This document shows, one piece after another, positions 1 through 6,111 of a stretch of 15,343 nt of DNA. The DNA comes from Saprospiraceae bacterium. Its GTDB lineage: Bacteria; Bacteroidota; Bacteroidia; Chitinophagales; Saprospiraceae. The translations under genes and the position numbers were made by a program. The DNA is taken from the NCBI GenBank assembly GCA_020628755.1, contig JAHDEQ010000108.1, positions 1 to 15,343 on the forward strand, in the 5' to 3' direction. How positions within the stretch are numbered: position 1 is the stretch's first letter; every line of letters begins with the position of its first letter. The notes below the pieces were generated by a model. The model was not told where the DNA came from, did no database searches, and saw nothing but the letters and a program-made list of their open reading frames with translations.

Positions 1-1433
1 GTCATTTCGCCAAGTGGATCAGAAGCACGACGACCTGTAAAACGCACATCCGCAAATGAATTTTCGCTAGATGTAGAATAACCTAAGCCAATATTTCCGT
101 TTCCGTCCATACAAATACTTGGCATAAATCGGTCTAGTCCATCGTCGGGTGCATAGGTTCCTTCTTGATAAACTTCCCAATCGCTCCCTGCTGTACGGCG
201 AAGCTCTACCCAACGAATACCTGATAAATTATCACCTCCTGTAACATCCGTTACATAACACATCAACAGAACCTCATAAGAACCAAAATTTCGGTAATGT
301 GGTTGATTCATAATTGTTTCGGGTAAACCGTCCAAACCACTTCCATTCATTTGAGGAATACATGCAAAGCCTGGCCCTGTAACCGAACAAGGATTAGAAT
401 CAAATGGAGAAACTGGAACCGACTCTAATTCAAAACCTGAATTATTTGGATTGTCCCAATCCAAATTGAAGGAATAAATATCAATTTGGTCTTGCAAACC
501 AGCTCCCCAAGCATCGTCAATCATACTTACTACAAGTGGAGCCATACCATCTGGCGGAGGAGTCAAGCCCGTCCAATCAACAGGCGTATCAACTTGAAAT
601 CCAGGGCCACCATTTTCTCCAGGAATCGTAATACGAATAATTGGAACATTGGCATCGCCATTTAACATACTTTCTCTATTGATAAAGTAACAAGGCGAAA
701 CGCCTGGGCCTTGCTCATTTGTAGTTACCGTATAAGCATTCGACCAAACTCCATATTTGGGATAATCTGGAAAGTTAGGTGTTCCAAAATTATAAGCGGT
801 ATATGAACCCATTGGGTCGCTATCATCAGAAATAGCAACTAATAATTGATTGCCAAATGGAAACTCCGTAATTATCCAACGATTAGCTTCTTGGTCATAT
901 AATATTATAGGATCACCTGCCGACTGAAATCCAACTTGTGACCAAATGGTATTAGCCGAAAAGTTATTTCCGATTTGATTGCCTTCTTTATCAAAAACAG
1001 CCAAATTAGTTGCGTTTACAGCTTGCAAATAACTGTCTGCACCAATATCCCCAGAAGGGTCATTGGGCGAAGTCCCACTTGTAATACCTTGAATATTGAC
1101 CGATGGTTCGATAAAAATATCGTTGGCACTTTTATTAAACCCTTTTTGCCATAACTTGTCTGGCCCTTGAGGTAAAGCATCAGGATTGGTCGAAACGTAT
1201 TTTCCACGACCTGCAAAATTGCTGGGTGCTTTTTTATTTTTCTTTACTAATTTTCGTTTTTCAGGGTCCATTTTTGGGACAGGAACAAGGTCTCGAATCG
1301 GAGGAGTCTTGCCCAAATAATTGGCGTAGGTTACACTTACTTCTGATTCAAATGGTGCTTGGCTTTGCGAAAAGGCAAAATTGAAAACAAGAAGTAAACT
1401 AAAAGTTAAAAAGAGATTTAATAACTTAATCAT
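1..1433 (-). CDS. Secreted protein of unknown function, 3' end outside window
   Basis: The frame is open from an ATG at 1433 to the left edge: 477 codons plus two bases, so the C-terminus is missing. The N-terminus (MIKLLNLFLTFSLLLVFNFA, then FSQ) is a typical Sec signal peptide with cleavage likely after FSQ. The mature part has no cysteine early on, so it is not a lipoprotein. It continues with segments rich in Asn, Gly, Pro and aromatic residues, including one reading DYPKYGVWSNAYTVTTN. That pattern recurs in large secreted, beta-rich Bacteroidota proteins; this is family memory, not a computed match. I see no protease, glycosidase or nuclease signature. Such proteins often end in a type IX secretion sorting domain, but that end is outside the window. 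The gene starts 47 bases after the stop of the small lipoprotein gene, so the two are probably co-transcribed. It is certainly coding; its function is unknown. Confidence 0.8.
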   Translation of the reverse strand, partial: MIKLLNLFLTFSLLLVFNFAFSQSQAPFESEVSVTYANYLGKTPPIRDLVPVPKMDPEKRKLVKKNKKAPSNFAGRGKYVSTNPDALPQGPDKLWQKGFNKSANDIFIEPSVNIQGITSGTSPNDPSGDIGADSYLQAVNATNLAVFDKEGNQIGNNFSANTIWSQVGFQSAGDPIILYDQEANRWIITEFPFGNQLLVAISDDSDPMGSYTAYNFGTPNFPDYPKYGVWSNAYTVTTNEQGPGVSPCYFINRESMLNGDANVPIIRITIPGENGGPGFQVDTPVDWTGLTPPPDGMAPLVVSMIDDAWGAGLQDQIDIYSFNLDWDNPNNSGFELESVPVSPFDSNPCSVTGPGFACIPQMNGSGLDGLPETIMNQPHYRNFGSYEVLLMCYVTDVTGGDNLSGIRWVELRRTAGSDWEVYQEGTYAPDDGLDRFMPSICMDGNGNIGLGYSTSSENSFADVRFTGRRASDPLGEM

Positions 1434-1480
1434 GGTTTGAAATTGGTTAAGATTGTTTGAATATTCTGTGCTGATAATAA

Positions 1481-1816
1481 TTAATTGACTGGAGCAAACT
1501 CCGCTTCCAAAACAGAGTCGTGATTTTTGAGTAGGGATAATAATTCTTTGGCTTTGATTCGGTTTTTATCAAAACCGAGCATAAAGCGATTTTCGGAACG
1601 GCTCGTTTGACCCAAATCTTGTAGTCCATATTGAGCAAAAGCTCTCGTTAAAACATCGGGTCGAATTCCATTTTTTAGTAAAACTAAAATTCTTTCGTAA
1701 TTGAGGTTCTCCGTTTGGGAGGTAGTGTTTTCAGTGGCGGTAGTATTAGCACTTTGCGTGCTAGTGCAGGACATCGCACTTCCTAGTAACAACAAAATAA
1801 ATAGTAGGTTTTTCAT
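1481..1816 (-). CDS. Small lipoprotein with I9-type propeptide-like domain
   Basis: This encodes 111 residues from the ATG at 1816. The frame extends upstream to a TTG at 1849, but the ATG start places a lipoprotein signal directly at the N-terminus (MKNLLFILLLLGSAMSC) and is preferred. The lipobox is loose (SAMSC). A Ser/Thr/Asn-rich linker follows, then a compact domain from about residue 40 to the end. It has the pattern hydrophobic strand (ERILVLLKNGI), helix, strand (RFMLGF), helix (KELLSLL), and a terminal VLEAEFAP. This closely resembles the inhibitor I9 / fervidolysin-type propeptide of subtilases, which typically ends in V-E-x-A-E-P-N. Here no protease domain follows: the protein stops right after that motif. 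It may therefore be a stand-alone inhibitor or folding helper anchored in the envelope. The assignment is by eye. The secreted protein gene follows after 47 bases. Confidence 0.7.
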   Translation of the reverse strand: MKNLLFILLLLGSAMSCTSTQSANTTATENTTSQTENLNYERILVLLKNGIRPDVLTRAFAQYGLQDLGQTSRSENRFMLGFDKNRIKAKELLSLLKNHDSVLEAEFAPVN

Positions 1817-1832
1817 TAGATTGGATTTTTGC

Positions 1833-1840
1833 CAAAGATA
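1833..1840 (-). promoter_or_regulatory. Bacteroidota -7 box (TATCTTTG)
   Basis: Read on the minus strand, this is TATCTTTG, a full match to the TAnnTTTG consensus of the Bacteroidota primary sigma factor. It ends 17 bases before the lipoprotein ATG at 1816, which would give a short leader of roughly ten bases. No clear TTG element was seen at the usual upstream distance. Confidence 0.5.
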
Positions 1841-1897
1841 ACAATTCAAAAATATACTTCTGATGTTCTAAGTCCCATATGTTAATATCAAGACACA

Positions 1898-1935
1898 AAA
1901 AAACCTGTTTCCCACTATTGGGAAACAGGTTTTTT
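1898..1935 (-). terminator. Rho-independent terminator of the TonB receptor gene
   Basis: The arms AACCTGTTTCCC and GGGAAACAGGTT pair perfectly around the six-base loop ACTATT. They are flanked by an A run on the left and a T run on the right, so the hairpin would work in either direction. It starts 25 bases after the receptor stop codon, so it most likely ends that transcript on the minus strand. Confidence 0.85.
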
Positions 1936-1960
1936 ATAAGGATTAGTTGTCAAAACTAGA

Positions 1961-4567
1961 TTAAAAATCTAAAGACAAACCAAGTTTGACGTAAGTCCCC
2001 ATAAAACCAAATTGATTAACTCGCCAAGGATACTGCAAACGGTAGCCAAATGGATCTAAAGTTCCGTCAATACGGTCAGGATATACATTGAATAAATTGT
2101 TGGCTGTTACCATAACGCCAAAATTTTCAGAAATATCATATCCTAAAATCAAATCGGTAATCAATTTACCAGCAAACTCTTGACCTGAAACAGGTGAACT
2201 TACTTTACCAAAATAAGTATTATTAAGGCTTGCTCTGATTTTTCCAAATCGCCAGTTTGTTGCCAAACTCACTTTTGTGTTTGGACGTGCGCTTGTCAAT
2301 AATCTTGAAGGAACATCTCCAAAAATGCTTACTTCACCAAAAGAATCAGGTGCTTCAACTTCACCATCCAATACAGTTTCGTTGATGTTAAGCGCGAGAA
2401 TAATGTCAACATTATTTTCTCTTGAACCCAGCTCTATATTTTCATAATTGAAAACCGCATCAACACCTTGTGTACGTGTATCAACAGCATTGATAAAGAA
2501 TTTGAAAGCATCAACATTAGCAGCCGCTAAAGCATCGCCAAGTGGCTGACCTTCAAAATTAGCTGCACCAATTTGGTCAGAGAAAAGTACTCGATCGTTC
2601 ACCAAGATATTGTAATAATCTAAAGTAACAGATAAATTCTCCACTAATTTATACGTCAAACCAGCCGTAATATTGAAAGATGTTTCAGCATCCAACTGAG
2701 GTACTTCCAAAACGTTACGTGTAATATCACTAACATTGTTAAATGTTCCTTCTTGAATCAAACCACTTGCACCTGCAGTAGTTTGGATATTACTCAAATA
2801 AATTTGGTGCAATGAAGGCGCTCTAAATCCTGTGCTAACAGAAGCACGAATTGCCCCTTTGCTATCGCCCAAAAGCTGACGAGCATTGACTTTCCAAGAG
2901 AAATTACTACCAAAATCTGAATAATTCTCAAAACGAACCGCACCACCAATCAAAAATGATTTGGTAGCATCAAAATCAGCACTTAAATAAACACCAATAT
3001 TGGTTCTGTTTTCATCAACTGCATTGTCGGAAGTCAAGCCAGGAAAAGAATCTGTACCTGGTGCTGGAGAATGAGATACTTCATCTCCTTCAGTTGCTAC
3101 ATAATTTTCTTGACGCAACTCTGTACCAAAGGCCAAAGATAATTTCTCGAAAGAACGATTAAAATCTATGTTTCCTAACAAATTACTAAACGTATATCCA
3201 CCAGGATTAAATTCTGTAGGGCTATTTGCTTCCAAAGAACGATTCAAGGTATTATTTACAGAATAGTCAATATCGTTGCTACCATAAGTAAGACTAATGT
3301 CAGAATTCCACTCTCCAAATTTAAGTTGATTTCCGATAGTTGCTGTAATGTCATTGATATCAGACTCAAATGTTGGTTGATAACCAACATACGGCTCGCC
3401 CGCATCGGTCAACAAACCCCAATCGGTATCTCTCCAATAAGAAGTTCTATAGAATGCAAAAGACTTGGTACTTCTATTGGTATAACCTAAATTTCCATAA
3501 AACATACCATTATTGTAGCGTGTACCAAAGTTAGCCATAGCTGAAATTTTCTGAATTTCAGGTTGTCCATAAGTCATACCCAAATCAGGAAATTCTTGAA
3601 AATAAGCATCCAAAGCTGGATCATCTCCAAGTGCTATTCCAAATAAAGGATCACCTTCTGTATCTGCAAACTCACCTGCACGGTCGGTAATACCTTGGTA
3701 AGAAAACTCTCCTGTCAAATTTAAAAATCCAGTTTTTCCTAAACCTAAGCCGTAGTTGATGTCGCCACTATAGGTTTCGCCATCGCCTTCGGTGGTGATA
3801 CCACCTTCTAAGTTTAATTGACCTTGGTTTACACGCTCTTTTAAAATGATGTTGATTACACCAGCAACGGCATCCGAACCATATTGTGCAGCAGCACCAT
3901 CACGCAAAACCTCGATACGTTCGATGGCTGCAGCAGGGATACTTTTCATATCGGTACCGACTTCACCACGACCAGGCGTATCGTTCAAATAAACTTGAGC
4001 ACTCTGATTTTTTCTTTTTCCGTTTATCAAAACCAAAGTACGAGAAGGACCTAAGTTTCTCAATTCAGAAGGGTCAATGTGTGCCGATGCATCAGAAATT
4101 GCCTGATTAGAACTGTTGTAAGAAGGCACTTTATAGTTTATCATTTGGTCAACAGAACGTTGTCCACTAGCTTGTAGTGCAGATGCATTGATATTATCAA
4201 TTGGCACAGCAGAAGTCAAAATAGTTCGTGGCTTACCACGAGTACCCACAACTACAATTTCGTCGAGGCTACTTGCCAAGTCGGCCATTTTCACATCAAT
4301 TCTAGAGCTTTGATTTGTTACCTCAACTTGTTGTGTTTGATAACCAATGTAAGAAATTTCAATCGTAGTCGGTACTTCATCTACATTCAAAGAAAAGCTA
4401 CCATCTACATCCGTTACAGTTCCTAGATTTGTCCCTACAACGGTTACCGTTGCACCAATAAGCGGATCGTCTTCTGTGGACATCACAGAACCACTAATTG
4501 TGTTTTGAGCAAAGCTCGTAAAGCTCGCCAAACACAATATTAGTGTAATAAATAGAGATTGTCTCAT
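1961..4567 (-). CDS. TonB-dependent outer-membrane receptor
   Basis: This is 868 residues from an ATG at 4567, with signal peptide MRQSLFITLILCLASFTSFA and cleavage before QN. Residues about 23-95 form a carboxypeptidase-regulatory-like (CarboxypepD_reg) beta domain with the usual GSVMSTEDDPLIGATV opening. A TonB-box-like DEIVVVGTRG is at 102-111. The plug covers about 112-245, with RTLVLINGKRK and the hallmark AIERIEVLRDGAAAQYGSDA followed by GVINI. The rest is a beta-barrel ending in an aromatic residue (LSLDF), as expected for outer-membrane insertion. The family imports substrates across the outer membrane using TonB-ExbBD energy. The plug resembles stand-alone receptors of the iron-complex class more than SusC. 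No SusD-like lipoprotein or other uptake gene is adjacent, so the substrate cannot be named. The gene appears monocistronic, with a terminator downstream and about 1 kb of non-coding DNA upstream. Confidence 0.93.
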   Translation of the reverse strand: MRQSLFITLILCLASFTSFAQNTISGSVMSTEDDPLIGATVTVVGTNLGTVTDVDGSFSLNVDEVPTTIEISYIGYQTQQVEVTNQSSRIDVKMADLASSLDEIVVVGTRGKPRTILTSAVPIDNINASALQASGQRSVDQMINYKVPSYNSSNQAISDASAHIDPSELRNLGPSRTLVLINGKRKNQSAQVYLNDTPGRGEVGTDMKSIPAAAIERIEVLRDGAAAQYGSDAVAGVINIILKERVNQGQLNLEGGITTEGDGETYSGDINYGLGLGKTGFLNLTGEFSYQGITDRAGEFADTEGDPLFGIALGDDPALDAYFQEFPDLGMTYGQPEIQKISAMANFGTRYNNGMFYGNLGYTNRSTKSFAFYRTSYWRDTDWGLLTDAGEPYVGYQPTFESDINDITATIGNQLKFGEWNSDISLTYGSNDIDYSVNNTLNRSLEANSPTEFNPGGYTFSNLLGNIDFNRSFEKLSLAFGTELRQENYVATEGDEVSHSPAPGTDSFPGLTSDNAVDENRTNIGVYLSADFDATKSFLIGGAVRFENYSDFGSNFSWKVNARQLLGDSKGAIRASVSTGFRAPSLHQIYLSNIQTTAGASGLIQEGTFNNVSDITRNVLEVPQLDAETSFNITAGLTYKLVENLSVTLDYYNILVNDRVLFSDQIGAANFEGQPLGDALAAANVDAFKFFINAVDTRTQGVDAVFNYENIELGSRENNVDIILALNINETVLDGEVEAPDSFGEVSIFGDVPSRLLTSARPNTKVSLATNWRFGKIRASLNNTYFGKVSSPVSGQEFAGKLITDLILGYDISENFGVMVTANNLFNVYPDRIDGTLDPFGYRLQYPWRVNQFGFMGTYVKLGLSLDF

Positions 4568-4613
4568 ACTAATACAATTTATTTAAATGATTAAAAATAG
4601 TTTGACCAAACCG

Positions 4614-4633
4614 ATCAAAATGAAAATTTTGAT
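4614..4633 (-). other. Hairpin in the receptor leader
   Basis: Two eight-base arms (ATCAAAAT and ATTTTGAT) pair perfectly around a four-base loop, 46 bases upstream of the receptor start. If transcription begins near 4680, this lies in the 5' untranslated region and could affect translation or mRNA stability. A second short dyad (GTTTG-AC-CAAAC) is immediately next to it at 4600-4611. The arms are AT-rich, so chance is possible. Confidence 0.35.
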
Positions 4634-4685
4634 AAGTTCAATAAAATGATTATTTAATGTCTTTTATCTTGCCTATACAATGATT

Positions 4686-4694
4686 CAAAGTATA
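4686..4694 (-). promoter_or_regulatory. Possible -7 box of the receptor gene (TATACTTTG)
   Basis: On the minus strand this reads TATACTTTG, close to TAnnTTTG but with one extra base between TA and TTTG. TTG triplets occur upstream at 4707-4709 and 4719-4721, but neither is at the usual spacing. If used, it would give a leader of about 115 bases. This is a weak call. Confidence 0.3.
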
Positions 4695-4714
4695 AAAAAA
4701 CAAGAGCAACCTTA

Positions 4715-4737
4715 TTCACAATATATTATATCGTGAA
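4715..4737. promoter_or_regulatory. 23-bp near-perfect palindrome, candidate operator
   Basis: The site has an 11-base left arm TTCACAATATA, a central T, and a right arm TATATCGTGAA. The arms are complementary except for one position (4720 against 4732). It lies 148 bases upstream of the receptor start and just upstream of the candidate promoter box, where an activator or regulator dimer could bind. No adjacent regulator gene is seen. It is labelled as a candidate because only the symmetry supports it. Confidence 0.45.
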
Positions 4738-4842
4738 TTTCCTGAATTAAATTACGGGATTAAAGTGCTAAAAGTGAAAGTTTAGCGGGTTAGTATAATC
4801 AAATGTAAAAATAAATAAATTAGAAAATTACAAATCCAAGAC

Positions 4843-4897
4843 TTTTTTATAAACAAAAAAGTCCAGACCAAGCATATGGGTGAGCCTTGATCTGGAC
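4843..4897 (-). terminator. Orphan rho-independent terminator, minus strand
   Basis: Read on the minus strand, GTCCAGATCAAG pairs with CTTGGTCTGGAC over 12 base pairs, one of them a G-U wobble, around a 13-base loop. A run of six T follows. On the plus strand the same position would be an A-C mismatch, and no T run follows directly. This argues for minus-strand function. The nearest upstream minus-strand gene (5581-5982) already has its own terminator at 5497-5533, so the transcript ending here is not explained by a visible gene. The T run also forms an alternative nine-base-pair dyad (4840-4848 with 4855-4863) that competes with the base of the main stem. Confidence 0.6.
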
Positions 4898-5041
4898 GGT
4901 TGTTGAAATTTAGCAGAAGTTATAGATTACTGGTAAAAAATCTTTTTCTACTAATGGACATAATTTTTGCCCTTGTTTTAGTCCTTTTAAACTAAAATTG
5001 AAAGGGAATCGGTTTTAGGGACGGCCTCAATTTTTTCCGCA

Positions 5042-5062
5042 ATCCGTTGCTTCGCAACGGAT
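5042..5062. other. Perfect 9-bp hairpin with TTC loop
   Basis: ATCCGTTGC and GCAACGGAT pair perfectly around a three-base loop. This is the most GC-rich spot in the surrounding non-coding DNA. No T run follows on either strand, so it is not a simple terminator. Short GC hairpins of this kind also occur as dispersed REP-like elements, which cannot be tested from a single copy. Confidence 0.5.
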
Positions 5063-5172
5063 AAGTTGATTAAGGTTCGTCATTTTGTACATAGTTTTGA
5101 AAATTGTTTTTTGTACTAAAAAAATATATGTGTGTTTTTAGTTCGCCTACAAAAAAGGCATAACTTATCTGC

Positions 5173-5201
5173 TTCAAAATGTGCAATAAGCACGTTTTGA
5201 A
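5173..5201. other. 12-bp hairpin in non-coding region
   Basis: TTCAAAATGTGC and GCACGTTTTGAA pair around the loop AATAA. One position (5180 with 5194) is a U-G wobble on the plus strand and a mismatch on the minus strand, so the stem is continuous only in a plus-strand RNA. No T run follows. Confidence 0.45.
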
Positions 5202-5214
5202 AAAATTAATCGGT

Positions 5215-5246
5215 ATTGATACTCCATAAAATATGGAAGAATCAAT
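5215..5246. other. Two-part hairpin in non-coding region
   Basis: The outer arms ATTGAT/ATCAAT and inner arms TCCATA/TATGGA form a 12-bp stem with a small internal loop (two against three bases) and an AAA loop. It lies 13 bases after the preceding hairpin. Together the two suggest a structured element rather than isolated chance dyads. Confidence 0.4.
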
Positions 5247-5496
5247 GGCTTTAATAATTATAGCGTTTCGTGAGAAGTAGTACGGGAAAGAAAGGTAGTG
5301 TGGGATTAAGTTTTGGTTACCTTAAATTCGCTTTGGTTAAAATTTGTAAAACTTCTATTATAAGTTTACGCCGTTTCAATTGAAGGTTGCTAGAGAGTTA
5401 CATTTTTTTTAAAAAAAAATCTTTTTTCAAAAAAACCCATTTTAACCCCTTAATAATCAATACTTTGCAACTCTAAAAAAGTTTCAAAAAAAAGAT

Positions 5497-5533
5497 AAAA
5501 AAAAATCAACAACTTTTGAGTTGTTGATTTTTT
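5497..5533 (-). terminator. Rho-independent terminator of the 2TM gene
   Basis: ATCAACAACT and AGTTGTTGAT pair perfectly around the loop TTTG. They are extended by an A run on the left and a T run on the right, so the hairpin could act in both directions. It begins 47 bases after the stop codon of the 2TM-domain gene on the minus strand. Confidence 0.8.
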
Positions 5534-5580
5534 CAATGAGTTATGAATTTTCATAAATCATATTATAAAATATTTTAATA

Positions 5581-5982
5581 TCAAACTAAATCCGAATCGT
5601 TGTAGTTTCTTCTTCTTTCAATCTCTCTCAATTTTAAGGGCAGTTCATCATTGTTGAGGTCAAGTTTTTCTTGCTTGGTTTCAAAACGCTCTCCAAGTTT
5701 ACGCATTTCTGCTGCCGTTTCTCTGTCCTCCCAATCTTCAGTCAAGACACCCTTAGTAAAAGGTAAACCGAAGACAGATATATAATGCAAAGTCAATCCC
5801 AAACTCCAAGGAATCATAGGAATTAGTACATCGCCATTTCCATCATTAGTCGTAAAATCGAGCAAAAGAAAAAATACTCCAACTGCTACAAACAAACCAA
5901 GATGGCCATAAAAACTCTTTTTCTTTTTGACTCGTTTTCGGGCTTCTTCATACAAAACATCGTTCATGTTTTCCTTAGACAT
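5581..5982 (-). CDS. 2TM-domain membrane protein
   Basis: This protein has 133 residues. A basic stretch with YEEARKRVKKKKSFYGHLGL leads into transmembrane segment 1 (about 25-43). A short acidic loop follows, then segment 2 (about 53-73, IPWSLGLTLHYISVFGL), then a charged, helical cytoplasmic tail (about 80-127). The order A-x-K-R-V...FY-x-H-L...W-x-x-G-L...H...FG is the signature of the 2TM domain family common in Bacteroidota. In other members this domain is often next to, or fused with, sensory and LytTR regulatory proteins; no such partner is visible here. The family's biochemical role is not established. It is transcribed away from tex with a 129-base intergenic region between them, and has its own terminator. 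Confidence 0.85.
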   Translation of the reverse strand: MSKENMNDVLYEEARKRVKKKKSFYGHLGLFVAVGVFFLLLDFTTNDGNGDVLIPMIPWSLGLTLHYISVFGLPFTKGVLTEDWEDRETAAEMRKLGERFETKQEKLDLNNDELPLKLREIERRRNYNDSDLV

Positions 5983-6070
5983 ACTGACTTTATATTTTTT
6001 TTCATGAAATTAAAAACAAAATAAACATTTTACGCTATAATTGCAAAATCAGAGAACTACTTTAAAAACG

Positions 6071-6078
6071 CAAATTTA
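6071..6078 (-). promoter_or_regulatory. Possible -7 box for the 2TM gene (TAAATTTG)
   Basis: On the minus strand this reads TAAATTTG, matching TAnnTTTG. It lies 88 bases upstream of the 2TM start. No TTG is found at the usual upstream distance and the region is AT-rich, so chance is likely enough to keep this tentative. The same divergent region must also hold the tex promoter. The closest plus-strand match there is TATAATTG at 6036-6043, with one mismatch. Confidence 0.25.
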
Positions 6079-6111
6079 CTCGACAAATTACACATTAATT
6101 AAGATATTACT

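Larger units (their letters stand above)
4738..5496. other. Non-coding stretch with several hairpins
   Basis: No frame on either strand looks like a real gene here. Open frames are short and broken by stops, and long A and T runs dominate 5400-5500. The stretch holds an orphan minus-strand terminator (4843-4897), hairpins at 5042-5062, 5173-5201 and 5215-5246, and a weaker GCTAAA/TTTAGC dyad near 4768. It could encode a structured RNA or be a decayed gene or element. I recognise no known RNA family (no RNase P, tmRNA, 6S or SRP hallmark). Confidence 0.5.

Noticed and set aside
1961..4567. SusC-type receptor of a polysaccharide utilisation locus
   Set aside because: There is no SusD-like lipoprotein or glycosidase next to it, and the plug motif fits stand-alone receptors of the iron-complex class better.
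4910..5010. Minus-strand frame of about 33 codons with coding-like composition (LKGLKQGQKLCPLVEKDFLP)
   Set aside because: It has no start codon and a stop directly before it. It might be the tail of a decayed gene, but nothing upstream continues it, so it is not reported as a pseudogene.
5027..5083. Short minus-strand frame starting MTNLNQLIRCEATD
   Set aside because: Only 18 codons, it runs through the perfect hairpin at 5042-5062, and no promoter or matching family is evident; it is most likely chance.
4738..5496. Possible insertion sequence remnant
   Set aside because: I found no transposase-like motif, no terminal inverted repeats bracketing the stretch, and no target duplication.
5401..5500. 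Long T and A runs, considered as a phase-variable tract or bent-DNA origin
   Set aside because: The runs are outside any gene, there are no DnaA-box clusters nearby, and AT-rich intergenic DNA is common here.
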